A DNA stretch of 16,527 bases from JAAYEB01 sp035306725 (GCA_035306725.1 DATGNN010000174.1:1-16527), one strand, 5' to 3'. Numbered from the stretch's first letter, positions 7,164 through 15,358 are shown. Numbers and translations: made by a program. The notes: generated from the letters alone by a model not told the origin.

Positions 7164-9728
7164 ATGATTTTATATCGATATATTATCAAGGAACATATTT
7201 TTCCATTCCTTGTTTCCCTCAGTGTTATTGTATTTCTTTTTGTGATGCAGCAGGCTGTTTTTCTGCTGGACAAAATAATCTCAAAAGGAATTGATCCGTT
7301 AGTTATTCTGGAAGTATTTCTGATCCAGTTGGGCTGGATTATCGCGCTTGCTGTTCCTATGGCCATTCTTACATCAACACTTATAACTTTCGGGAGAATG
7401 GCAGGTGATAATGAGATAACTTCAATAAAAGCTTCAGGCCAGAGTCTTCTTTCGCTTCTTGTACCGGTTCTTTCTGCATCAACAGTACTTGCAGTTCTTC
7501 TGGTATATTTCAACAACGAAATTCTTCCCGATGCAAACCACAGAACAGCAAATCTTCTTTCTGATATTTCCAGGACACGACCTGCAGCATTTATAGAACC
7601 TGGTGTACTGATCCGTGATTTTACAGGATATACAATTTATACCGAAGAGGTGAATCCGGTAAGTGGCGAAATGAACGGAATAAAAATTTATTCTGATTCA
7701 CCAGACCAGGATCCATCCATAACAGTTGCGGATAGTGGAATGATCAGGATGACCCCCGATCAGCAATTTCTTGAATTAACTTTGTTTGATGGCGAGACAC
7801 ACAGTGTATCAAGTAATAATAAAGAAGAGTACTTTACCGGTAAATTTGAAAAACAGATTATCTGCATAAAGAATGTTGAATCCGGGCTTCAGCGAACCAG
7901 TTCAGATTATCGAAGCGATCGAGAAAAAAGCTCATCCGAAATGCTGGCTGATATCAGGAATCTTGAAGAGTCAAATGACAAGATTATTGCTGACTTTAAC
8001 AGAACCATTGATTCTCTTAAAGAGTATATTCAGCAACTGGACTCAGCAAGTAAAAATTCGGACCACATAAACAAATCAAATGAGGATTCTCTGTCACTGG
8101 GCACCTGGATAGCAGCAATAGATTCTTCAGGAAAGAAACATTCTGTCAACTTACGCCGCAAAGGTGATTATCTTGAACAGATTCTTCGAAGGATCAGATC
8201 AAACAACATGATGATCAGTCAATATCTGGTTGAAGTGCACAAGAAATATTCGATTCCTTTTGCCTGTATTATCTTTGTTCTTATTGGAGCTCCTCTTGGC
8301 ATTATGGCACGCAAGGGTGGATACGCTGTTGGCGCATCATACAGCATTTTCTTTTTTATCATAAACTGGGCCTTTCTTATAGCTGGTGAATCACTTGCCG
8401 ACAAGATGATAATAAGTCCGGTTGTAGCGATGTGGTCTGGTAATGTCCTGATCGGATTATGTGGAATTGTCCTGATTATCATGATGCTTCGTGAGACTAC
8501 AATACGTTTCGACTCCATCATTTCTTTATGGCGCAATACTGTTAACAAAGAAAAAAGTATTGTTAAAAAAATGTCGGGAAGTTTCCTGTTCAAAATACCC
8601 AGGATTATTTTTTGGACGCCCCGATTGATCAGCCGGTTATTTATCGGACGACTGCCTACTTACCTTATAGGAATTTTTCTGGGGTTTTCAGCAGGACTTA
8701 TGATTGCAATAATAGTGATCTTCATAGTAATTGACTATGTAAGCAATCTTAAAAAATTTCAGGGGGTTCTGTTCTCTGATGTTCTGCTTTATTACTGGTA
8801 TTACCTTCCCTGGATAATCCAGATAATGATACCGATTGTTTTGCTTCTGGCATCCATGTTTTCGCTTGGAAGACTGGCAAAAAACAGTGAACTTATAGCA
8901 ATGAAAGCTTCCGGTATAAACATTCGCCAGTTGACATTTCCTCTCTTGTTTCTGGGATTGTTTTTAGCCGTGGGAACATTTTATGGGGGCGAATGGATTT
9001 TGCCAAACGCAAATCAGTTACGTAATGACCTGAGTCAAAACATGAAAAACCAGGTCAGGCCGGATCGTAATAAAAACAGTGCACGTGAATTCCGACGTGA
9101 TTTTTACTATTTCGGAAATCCTCAAACTATATATTTTTTTAAAGAATTCAGCACAGCACCGGAAAACTTCCGCAATATCAATAGAGATATCTTTGATAAT
9201 AACAGGATAACTCAACGCATACAGGCACAAGAAATGATTTACGACAGTACCGGATGGAGTTTCGTAAATGTTGTTGTACGTAATTTCACTGACAGTTCAA
9301 CAGAAATATTGAATTTTGACACCCTTAAAGATACTATTTTAAGCATTGCACCAGTACAGATGGTCAAACGGATCAAACACAAATCTGAAATGAGTTACTG
9401 GGAATTGAGAAATCATATTGATGCAGCCAAAAAGAGGGGTGAAAAAGTTAACCAGCTTCTTGGCGAACTCGAATTTAAAATTGCTCTTCCATTTATGAAT
9501 TTTATTGTAATACTTCTTGGAATAGCAATTACGGCAAGAACAGGCAGAAAAGGTGGTGCAGTGATGTTCGGGATAGGTCTTGCCTGTGTATTTTCTTACT
9601 GGATTATATCCAGATTCTGTCTTGTTTTTGCGCAAAACGGACATATGCCTACCCTTCTTGGTGCATGGATGGGAAATATTATTTTCTTTGTACTAGGGGT
9701 AACACTTTACACGAAAACAAGCCGTTGA
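7164..9728 (+). CDS. Fused LptF-LptG lipopolysaccharide export permease
   Basis: An 854-residue inner-membrane protein made of two complete YjgP/YjgQ-family permeases in one chain. LptF and LptG, normally separate, pair with the LptB ATPase to extract LPS and pass it to LptC/LptA. Half one (1-445) opens with the typical MILYRYIIKEHIFPF start and has helices near 12-30, 48-72, 95-116, 363-382, 391-409 and 419-441. Half two (about 478-854) has helices near 498-525, 545-567, 590-608, 771-790, 797-818 and 828-848. Matching landmarks appear in both: GRMAGDNEITSIKASG (77-92) with GRLAKNSELIAMKASG (569-584), and the RKGG segments at 383-386 and 795-798. Each half holds a periplasmic beta domain between helices 3 and 4. 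Half one also has an extra charged, coiled-coil-like insert at about 255-350. A basic linker (443-497) joins the halves. The sequence at 7164 lacks a good Shine-Dalgarno. The next gene begins one base after the stop. Confidence 0.85.
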   Translation: MILYRYIIKEHIFPFLVSLSVIVFLFVMQQAVFLLDKIISKGIDPLVILEVFLIQLGWIIALAVPMAILTSTLITFGRMAGDNEITSIKASGQSLLSLLVPVLSASTVLAVLLVYFNNEILPDANHRTANLLSDISRTRPAAFIEPGVLIRDFTGYTIYTEEVNPVSGEMNGIKIYSDSPDQDPSITVADSGMIRMTPDQQFLELTLFDGETHSVSSNNKEEYFTGKFEKQIICIKNVESGLQRTSSDYRSDREKSSSEMLADIRNLEESNDKIIADFNRTIDSLKEYIQQLDSASKNSDHINKSNEDSLSLGTWIAAIDSSGKKHSVNLRRKGDYLEQILRRIRSNNMMISQYLVEVHKKYSIPFACIIFVLIGAPLGIMARKGGYAVGASYSIFFFIINWAFLIAGESLADKMIISPVVAMWSGNVLIGLCGIVLIIMMLRETTIRFDSIISLWRNTVNKEKSIVKKMSGSFLFKIPRIIFWTPRLISRLFIGRLPTYLIGIFLGFSAGLMIAIIVIFIVIDYVSNLKKFQGVLFSDVLLYYWYYLPWIIQIMIPIVLLLASMFSLGRLAKNSELIAMKASGINIRQLTFPLLFLGLFLAVGTFYGGEWILPNANQLRNDLSQNMKNQVRPDRNKNSAREFRRDFYYFGNPQTIYFFKEFSTAPENFRNINRDIFDNNRITQRIQAQEMIYDSTGWSFVNVVVRNFTDSSTEILNFDTLKDTILSIAPVQMVKRIKHKSEMSYWELRNHIDAAKKRGEKVNQLLGELEFKIALPFMNFIVILLGIAITARTGRKGGAVMFGIGLACVFSYWIISRFCLVFAQNGHMPTLLGAWMGNIIFFVLGVTLYTKTSR

Positions 9729-9729
9729 T

Positions 9730-10128
9730 ATGACAAAAAAAATTCTGCTCGTAGACGATAATCACGACATCCTTGATCTGCTTGAGATGTATCTTTATAA
9801 AGAGTATGATGTGATTACTGCGATGAATGGTTTTGAAGGATTAAAGAAAACTGAAGAAGAATTGCCCGATCTGGTTATTACCGATATAATGATGCCGGTA
9901 ATGGACGGTATCCGTTTTTTTAACAAGTTGAAAAGACAGGAAAAAACACGGGAAATACCTGTTATTGCAATTACATCTTTTGTCAAAAAAATTACCAGAA
10001 GAAGTTTGCTCAATATTGGTTTTAACGGAGTGCTCTCCAAACCACTTGAATATCAGGTCGTGATGGACACAGTTCATAAAGCCATATCGAAAAACGAACC
10101 GGATTCTTCATGCACAATAAAAAATTAA
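9730..10128 (+). CDS. Stand-alone receiver-domain response regulator (CheY-like)
   Basis: A 132-residue single receiver domain without an output domain. The family residues are all present: acidic pocket Asp9-Asp10, phospho-acceptor Asp52 in LVITDIMMPVMDG, Thr82, and Lys104 in the LSKP turn. It would accept phosphate from a histidine kinase not encoded in this window. Its start is separated from the LptFG stop by one base, and its end overlaps the diguanylate cyclase start by 19 bases, so all three genes are probably translationally coupled. Because the following cyclase has no receiver of its own, this protein may act on it in trans; that is inference from gene order. Chemotaxis CheY is an alternative, but no che or flagellar genes are nearby. 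Confidence 0.9.
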   Translation: MTKKILLVDDNHDILDLLEMYLYKEYDVITAMNGFEGLKKTEEELPDLVITDIMMPVMDGIRFFNKLKRQEKTREIPVIAITSFVKKITRRSLLNIGFNGVLSKPLEYQVVMDTVHKAISKNEPDSSCTIKN

Positions 10129-11873
10129 CATCGCTTTGCTGTATTTGTCTGCTTCTTTCTTTTGGGTTCCAGTTTTTCAATCAACCTTACAGCATGATAA
10201 GTACTGGTATATTAACATTTTTTTTTATTCTTTTATTGGTTTCCCGGCGGCGACCGATTCACAAAACAGAATCTGCAGAACCTTTTTCATATCAGCCACA
10301 AACATCAAAAATCAAAACCCTTGATTATCAATCCCAAAAACATGTTAGTGAGGAAGTAGCAGAAGCACCGATTTCTGCTCTCGGGTCACAACATTGTCAG
10401 AATGAATGGAAGTTAATTGAAAAAGAGATCGATCAGATTCTGGATAACAGTATAAAAATTATTAGAAATCATATTGATGCACATACTGTTGCAATTTTTT
10501 TCCCGACTTCAGACGGAGGATATAAATTAAGGCGGTATTTTTCACAATGTGACTGCATAAATGAGAATGCTGTAATTTACCCTGGCGTTGGCATTATCGG
10601 CGGATTTTTTAAAGACGGTCTCCAGCAGGTAAATCTTCACGAAATAACAAACGACAGTGTAACCCTTTACTATTATCTTAATGATGCCGGGATAAGGTCC
10701 CTTATGGCCAGCCCGATTTCAGCGGATAATCTGGAACGCGGAACAATTATTGTCGACAGCACCTCCAGAGACTTTTTTACCAATGAAAACCATGCGTTTC
10801 TCAATACTGCTGCAGCTCTCCTTGGGCAGGCTGTTTACAATACATATCTCTATACTGAACATAAACTCGAACATATACGCCTCGCAGCAATGAGTAACAT
10901 TGAAAAAGTTTTTTTCAGAGATCTTTCAATCGACACAATTCTGAATAAAATGGTGGAAGTAATTCCGTTTGCCATTCCTTGCGACAGATTAACTATAAGC
11001 ATTAAATCCGAAAACGACAACAGCGCTACAATTCTCAGAACCTGGGGCTCAAACTGTGAAGCTTTTAATAATTTCAATTTCCCGCTCAATGATAAATATC
11101 TGATACCTCTTTTTTACTCTAAAAATATCTGTATCTACCGCAACTTTTCAAAAGATCACCATGAAACAAGATATTTTGAAGATGAACCAAAAGATACTCT
11201 GTTCAATTCATTTCTTGCAGTACCAATTGGAGTTGATAGCTGCAGAGGGATTCTTTTTATAGAATCGTTTAAACGGAATGCATTCAATGATTCATACAAG
11301 GATCTGATTAATCGTATTGCAATTTCTGCAGGACTTGCTATCGAAAAAATACTGATTTATGAAAAAGCAAAAGAGCTTGCTACGCATGATGGGCTTACCA
11401 GCCTGTACAATCATCGTGAGTTTCAACAGATTCTCCAGGATGAAATAACAAGATCTATCCGATACAAGGATCCATTATCTCTGGTCATCTGCGATATTGA
11501 CTATTTCAAAAAAGTAAATGATACCTGGGGACATCAGTTTGGAGACAGTGTACTTAAAGGTGTAGCGTCATATCTTGATAGCAGCATACGCAACAATATT
11601 GATACTGCTTCACGTTATGGTGGTGAAGAGTTTGCGCTTATTCTGGTTAAAACCGATAAAAACGCTGCAATAGAAACAGTGGAAAGAATTCGGCAGGGAA
11701 TCTCCAAAATGGAATTTAAAAGCCCTTCCGGTGAACAGGTGCACGTATCAATGAGTTTTGGAATCGCTGTGTATGGCCTTCATGCAAAAAGAATTGACGA
11801 ACTGATAAAAAAGGCGGATAAAGCACTTTATAGAGCTAAAGAAAACGGAAGAAACAGAGTAGAGGTTTTTTAA
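10110..11873 (+). CDS. Membrane-anchored GAF-GAF-GGDEF diguanylate cyclase
   Basis: A 587-residue enzyme predicted to make cyclic di-GMP from two GTP. Two hydrophobic segments (7-24 and 30-46) anchor a short N-terminal hairpin. A low-complexity linker leads to a GAF-like domain at about 100-247 (IYPGVGIIGG, LMASPISADNLERGTIIVDS) and a second at about 262-415 (FLAVPIGVDSCRGILFIES). The GGDEF domain is 422-587. It has HDGLTSLYNHREF, the metal-binding DIDYFKKVND, GHQFGD, and the active-site signature GGEEF at 504-508, so catalysis looks intact. At the inhibitory I-site position the sequence is Asn495-Asn-Ile-Asp498 instead of RxxD, so product inhibition is probably weak. The start overlaps the preceding response-regulator gene by 19 bases; a GGA lies seven bases upstream of the ATG. 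It is the last gene of the operon, ending about 55 bases before a hairpin terminator. Confidence 0.9.
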   Translation: MHNKKLTSLCCICLLLSFGFQFFNQPYSMISTGILTFFFILLLVSRRRPIHKTESAEPFSYQPQTSKIKTLDYQSQKHVSEEVAEAPISALGSQHCQNEWKLIEKEIDQILDNSIKIIRNHIDAHTVAIFFPTSDGGYKLRRYFSQCDCINENAVIYPGVGIIGGFFKDGLQQVNLHEITNDSVTLYYYLNDAGIRSLMASPISADNLERGTIIVDSTSRDFFTNENHAFLNTAAALLGQAVYNTYLYTEHKLEHIRLAAMSNIEKVFFRDLSIDTILNKMVEVIPFAIPCDRLTISIKSENDNSATILRTWGSNCEAFNNFNFPLNDKYLIPLFYSKNICIYRNFSKDHHETRYFEDEPKDTLFNSFLAVPIGVDSCRGILFIESFKRNAFNDSYKDLINRIAISAGLAIEKILIYEKAKELATHDGLTSLYNHREFQQILQDEITRSIRYKDPLSLVICDIDYFKKVNDTWGHQFGDSVLKGVASYLDSSIRNNIDTASRYGGEEFALILVKTDKNAAIETVERIRQGISKMEFKSPSGEQVHVSMSFGIAVYGLHAKRIDELIKKADKALYRAKENGRNRVEVF

Positions 11874-11921
11874 TACAGCGCAATTCGCGCCTGAGTTTCC
11901 CAAAACCCATAAGAACTGTCA

Positions 11922-11958
11922 AATAAAAAAACGACTCCTGTTTTATAAGGAATCGTTT
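11922..11958. terminator. Terminator between convergent genes, strongest for the minus strand
   Basis: AAACGACTCCT (11929-11939) and AGGAATCGTTT (11948-11958) form an 11-position stem with one mismatch around an eight-base loop. On the minus strand the stem runs into a T-tract (the A-run at 11924-11930), fitting a rho-independent terminator for the gene at 12008-12685. On the plus strand it is followed only by GAATTTTAATCTTTT, so it may also stop the cyclase operon, less efficiently. Confidence 0.65.
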
Positions 11959-12007
11959 GAATTTTAATCTTTTAACCCGCAACAGGTCTGACACAGGTTT
12001 AATTTTG

Positions 12008-12685
12008 CTATTTCAAGATAATCTGGTTTTTTATATCATAATTATTCGCACGTATAGTATAACCATTGCATTTTTTGATACCGGTAATCTTTCCCAAAAG
12101 GTTAAAATCTGAATACTTGTTTTTTGAAATCAGCTTTGGCCTGACCAGTGCTTGTGTTTTGAAATTCTGTTGAGGTTTAACCGAGGTTGAAAGATCAACG
12201 AATTCGATACTTTTTTCAGTCACATCAATATCAGGACTATATAGCTTGTAATACATGTTAAGAAATGCACGAGTCATAGCTTCACCTGTTGGGTCATACC
12301 AATCCGGTATCATATATATTGAATCATTCAGTTCAAAAGAAATTTTAATCTTTTCATCATTTTCAATATACTCACAACTGATAATATTGACCTTGTTATG
12401 TCCTTTAAACGCGATTACCAGAGCGGTATCAAAAAGTTCACTTTCAATATCCGGTAATTCTGGAACACCTTCTATAGGGCTGCTAAGTATAGTTTTTTCA
12501 GTTAATACTTCACTCCATTCTAAGATAATTCCATACACTCTAGTAATTATTGATGCCGCTTTATTATTAGTGGTGTACCCACCCAGTAATTCAAGCTGTA
12601 TTTCCTGGGAAAAAGAATCACTCAAATGAATTGAACAGATTAAAGCTGTCATGATAATTTTATAAGTTAACTTTTTAAAGGTCAT
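12008..12685 (-). CDS. Exported protein of unknown function
   Basis: I do not recognise this 225-residue protein. A signal peptide is clear: basic start MTFKKLTYK, hydrophobic core to about residue 19, likely cleavage near SFS-QE at 26-27. The mature part is soluble-looking with mixed alpha/beta character, no membrane helix and few cysteines. A segment near 80-100 (ELFDTALVIAFKGHNKVNIIS) followed by charged strands, and another near 125-150 (MIPDWYDPTGEAMTRAFLNMYY), look conserved in style but match no family I can name. The start is well supported: GGGGAG lies at 12697-12692 on the minus strand. It has its own promoter candidate at 12735-12764 and a terminator just beyond its end, so it is probably a single-gene unit separated from nfo by 178 bases. 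Confidence 0.75.
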   Translation of the reverse strand: MTFKKLTYKIIMTALICSIHLSDSFSQEIQLELLGGYTTNNKAASIITRVYGIILEWSEVLTEKTILSSPIEGVPELPDIESELFDTALVIAFKGHNKVNIISCEYIENDEKIKISFELNDSIYMIPDWYDPTGEAMTRAFLNMYYKLYSPDIDVTEKSIEFVDLSTSVKPQQNFKTQALVRPKLISKNKYSDFNLLGKITGIKKCNGYTIRANNYDIKNQIILK

Positions 12686-12734
12686 TATATACTCCCCTTG
12701 AATACTGAATCGTTTAAAAACATTCTAGTACCAT

Positions 12735-12764
12735 AATATAAGAAAAATTTAATCAAAATGTAAA
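12735..12764 (-). promoter_or_regulatory. Sigma70-type promoter of the unknown exported protein
   Basis: On the minus strand TTTACA (12764-12759), 18-base spacer, TATATT (12740-12735). These are the same two hexamers and the same spacing as at 3287-3316. Transcription would start near 12728, leaving a leader of about 43 bases before 12685. Confidence 0.45.
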
Positions 12765-12792
12765 ATAGAATTAACACAACGCTATCAGCCAC

Positions 12793-12807
12793 GTAGTTAA
12801 AAACTAC
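12793..12807. other. Short hairpin between nfo and the exported-protein gene
   Basis: GTAGTT (12793-12798) and AACTAC (12802-12807) pair perfectly around AAA. It lies about 57 bases beyond the nfo stop and upstream of the next promoter, where an nfo terminator would be expected. There is no T-tract on the minus strand, so termination is uncertain. Confidence 0.25.
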
Positions 12808-12863
12808 TTTGGGTATGGACAATATAGTGAGTATATTTCAATTAATTTAATTTAATGTAGAAC

Positions 12864-13730
12864 TTATCTTCCACACCCGTTACTATCTTTATTAACCATT
12901 TTGTACAGTTGTACGATCTCCTCTGGCCACAATGTTTCATCAATAGTTTCAAGTATAAGAGGTATCTCTTCAAAACGGGGGTCATTCATTATGTAACTGA
13001 ATGTTTCGAACCCCAGCTCACCTTTTCCTATACTCTGATGGCGATCCACTTTTGACCCTACTCCAGTTTTGGAGTCATTGAGATGTGCCCCCCTGAGATA
13101 CTGGAATCCTATTATTGAATCCAGTTCTTTCATGGTTTTGCAGTAACTTTCAAAATCCCGAATATCATATCCTGCAGCATAGGTATGACATGTGTCAATA
13201 CAGAAACCGATTCTGGATTTATCATTTACCTTATCGATTATACTGGCAATATGCTCAAACCGGTAGCCCACATTTGATCCTTGTCCCGCTGTATTTTCCA
13301 GAACTATTGTAACTCCTGATGTCTCATCAAGGGCACGATTTATTGATTGTGCGATATTATCCAGACACTGTTCTTCAGAAATCTGATTTAGATGACTGCC
13401 CGGATGGATATTAAGATAAATCAAACCCAGTTGGTTACATCGTTTCAATTCATCTACTAACGCATTGTAAGACTTCTGCCTTGCTTCTTTTTGAGGGTGA
13501 CCGATATTAATAAGATAACTGTCATGAACCAAAGCATGTTCTGGAAGATATCCTTCAGATTCCATATTCGACCTGAACTGTTTTATAATATCAGAACTGA
13601 TCGGTTTTGCTTCCCATCTCCGCTGATTTTTTGTAAAGAGCCCAAACGCAGTTGCACCCACAGACCTTGCATTAAGCGGAGCATTCTGGACTCCTCCTGT
13701 AATATGAACATGCGGACCAATTCTTTTCAT
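12864..13730 (-). CDS. nfo: Endonuclease IV, AP endonuclease of base excision repair
   Basis: A 288-residue, full-length endonuclease IV. It cuts DNA 5' to abasic sites and removes blocked 3' ends using a three-zinc centre in a TIM barrel. All nine metal ligands known from E. coli Nfo are present at identical positions: His69, His109, Glu145, Asp179, His182, His216, Asp229, His231 and Glu261. Family signatures are clear: IGPHVHITGG at the start, LNIHPGSH, IVLENTAGQG, FCIDTCHTYAAGYD, RGAHLNDSK and VDRHQSIGKGELG. The start at 13730 has a strong AAGGAG on the minus strand about five bases upstream. The gene lies 83 bases downstream of the beta-helix lipoprotein gene on the same strand, so read-through or a shared transcript is possible, with its own weak promoter candidate in the gap. 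Confidence 0.97.
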   Translation of the reverse strand: MKRIGPHVHITGGVQNAPLNARSVGATAFGLFTKNQRRWEAKPISSDIIKQFRSNMESEGYLPEHALVHDSYLINIGHPQKEARQKSYNALVDELKRCNQLGLIYLNIHPGSHLNQISEEQCLDNIAQSINRALDETSGVTIVLENTAGQGSNVGYRFEHIASIIDKVNDKSRIGFCIDTCHTYAAGYDIRDFESYCKTMKELDSIIGFQYLRGAHLNDSKTGVGSKVDRHQSIGKGELGFETFSYIMNDPRFEEIPLILETIDETLWPEEIVQLYKMVNKDSNGCGR

Positions 13731-13777
13731 TCTATCTCCTTATGTATACACTTTTAATTTTACCTGCTTTAAATGAG

Positions 13778-13810
13778 ATAAAAAAACGGATCAGATATTT
13801 TGACAAAATA
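13778..13810 (-). promoter_or_regulatory. Possible nfo promoter overlapped by a 7-1-7 palindrome
   Basis: On the minus strand TTGTCA (13806-13801) and TTTTAT (13783-13778) are separated by 17 bases. The -35 box lies inside a perfect palindrome, TATTTTG-A-CAAAATA (13796-13810), shaped like a repressor operator. The -10 is only a four-of-six match and the region is AT-rich, so this is tentative. Confidence 0.25.
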
Positions 13811-13813
13811 AAT

Positions 13814-15358
13814 TCAATATTTATATCCTGTCTCTGTACCATAAAGCACACTCTGTTCACCTATTCTGTAATCATCCTCGTCTTTATTAACATAACAGGG
13901 GTCAACATTCATAAACGGGATATTGTGCTTAAGATAAATTGAATCTGCCTGCATGGCCTCATTGTTTCCAAAAAAGTTTGTACCTGATGTCGTAAAAAAA
14001 CCTATTCCCACTACGGATGATTCCCGTCTGATACCAAATGATGTGTTATAGGTAATAAGCGAATTGGAAATTACTGAGGGTTTATTTGGCACTTCAAGTC
14101 GTATTCCACCCATTCCATTATCAGAAATTGTGACTTTATTTAAATTCAGTCCGGCAGATATTGTATTTATACCATAAGCTCTGTTGTGAACAACCAGAAT
14201 ATTTTCGGCACTTAAACTATGATCATTTTCCTCTCTGCTCTGAACACGAATTCCTGTGCCGCTGTTATGATAAATTTTGCAGTTTATCATTGTAACACTG
14301 CTTTCAATTATTTCCAGCCCGTAATCTCTGTTGTTTGTAAAAACACAGTTTTCAAAACGGATTCTACCAGACCCGGATTCAAGTTTAGCCCCGGCAGTCT
14401 GACTGCCCGAAAAGGTCAGATTGTGGAACTCAATATTCGTACTTGCGGAAATAAAAAAATCTGCCTGATCAAAAACGGTATTACCAAATGGAGAGCCTGT
14501 AATTACAATAGGTTCAGCGAGAGAATCACCCATATTGGTAAAACGCAGCTGAGCTACAATTGTAACGTTATCCAGATAAATGGTATCACCAGGAAGCAAC
14601 TCCGGAAGAAGAGCTTCAAGAGTATCAGGATCTGAATGTAATTTATTACTGCAATATAACATTAGTCTGGAAATTGATCTGTTATAAGACCGTATAATTT
14701 CATTTTCTTCATGAACACTGCGATTGTACCCGGTTATTAGCAATTCATTGGTATCAGAAACTGTTCTATTGTAGTTTTCCAATTCATTAAACAGTGAATC
14801 CCACATATTTATGTTTGAACTGATAAAATCAAATACAGAATCAATAAAATACGAATCATAAATACCTTGTGGACTACACCTTTCGTTACCCGAAGCGATT
14901 AAAGATGCCACTCTCAAAGAATCAACCTTTATACTTTTTTTATAATTATCGATCTCGTTTATATCAGTAAACAGATTATAATATTGCAACGTGTCGATAT
15001 ATTTTTTAAAATCTATATCACAGCTATCACTGGAATCGTTGTGTTGTTCTATTGAGTCATTCAATAAGCGGATTGAATCTATGGAAAGGATCGCTTTATG
15101 GTTAAGATTCAAGATGGAATCATTATATTTCCTGATATTATCAAGGATACCCTCATAATCTTTTATAATGGCTCCATATCTTCTGATATTGAAGATACAG
15201 GAATCAATAACCGGATCAATCTGATCATGAAGCTCTTTACGAAACGAAGCCGGGCAACCATTAAGTGGATCCCAGGGATTATTTCTTTCGATACATTTGA
15301 GCAGGAACAGAAACAATACAATTGATAAAGATCTGAAAAACCAATACCTGTGCCCCAT
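13814..15358 (-). CDS. Putative lipoprotein with coiled-coil N-terminal half and right-handed beta-helix
   Basis: A 514-residue surface or periplasmic protein of unknown function. The N-terminus is a hydrophobic signal ending at Cys22 (FLLKC; the Lys before Cys is unusual), followed at once by NNPWDP, a motif I associate with Fibrobacterota lipoproteins. Residues about 40-240 are helical, rich in Asp, Asn, Ser and Ile, and probably coiled-coil. Residues 253-500 form a parallel beta-helix of the pectate-lyase/NosD type. At least six rungs are visible, in segments such as EFHNLTFSGS, RFENCVFTNN, MINCKIYHNS, LNKVTISDNG and ISNSLITYNT, each followed by a Gly-Ile or Gly-Leu turn. The end (VDPCYVNKDEDDYRIGEQS) is the usual closing motif of such helices. 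No catalytic lyase residues can be assigned. No good Shine-Dalgarno precedes the start, so the exact start is uncertain. Transcribed divergently from the PEGA gene. Confidence 0.75.
   Translation of the reverse strand: MGHRYWFFRSLSIVLFLFLLKCIERNNPWDPLNGCPASFRKELHDQIDPVIDSCIFNIRRYGAIIKDYEGILDNIRKYNDSILNLNHKAILSIDSIRLLNDSIEQHNDSSDSCDIDFKKYIDTLQYYNLFTDINEIDNYKKSIKVDSLRVASLIASGNERCSPQGIYDSYFIDSVFDFISSNINMWDSLFNELENYNRTVSDTNELLITGYNRSVHEENEIIRSYNRSISRLMLYCSNKLHSDPDTLEALLPELLPGDTIYLDNVTIVAQLRFTNMGDSLAEPIVITGSPFGNTVFDQADFFISASTNIEFHNLTFSGSQTAGAKLESGSGRIRFENCVFTNNRDYGLEIIESSVTMINCKIYHNSGTGIRVQSREENDHSLSAENILVVHNRAYGINTISAGLNLNKVTISDNGMGGIRLEVPNKPSVISNSLITYNTSFGIRRESSVVGIGFFTTSGTNFFGNNEAMQADSIYLKHNIPFMNVDPCYVNKDEDDYRIGEQSVLYGTETGYKY

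Noticed and set aside
7142..7516. 124-codon minus-strand frame over the start of lptFG
   Set aside because: It is antisense to a clear permease sequence and has no family features.
13742..13942. 66-codon plus-strand frame between nfo and the beta-helix gene
   Set aside because: It overlaps the end of the beta-helix gene and the nfo leader and has no ribosome site or recognisable motif.
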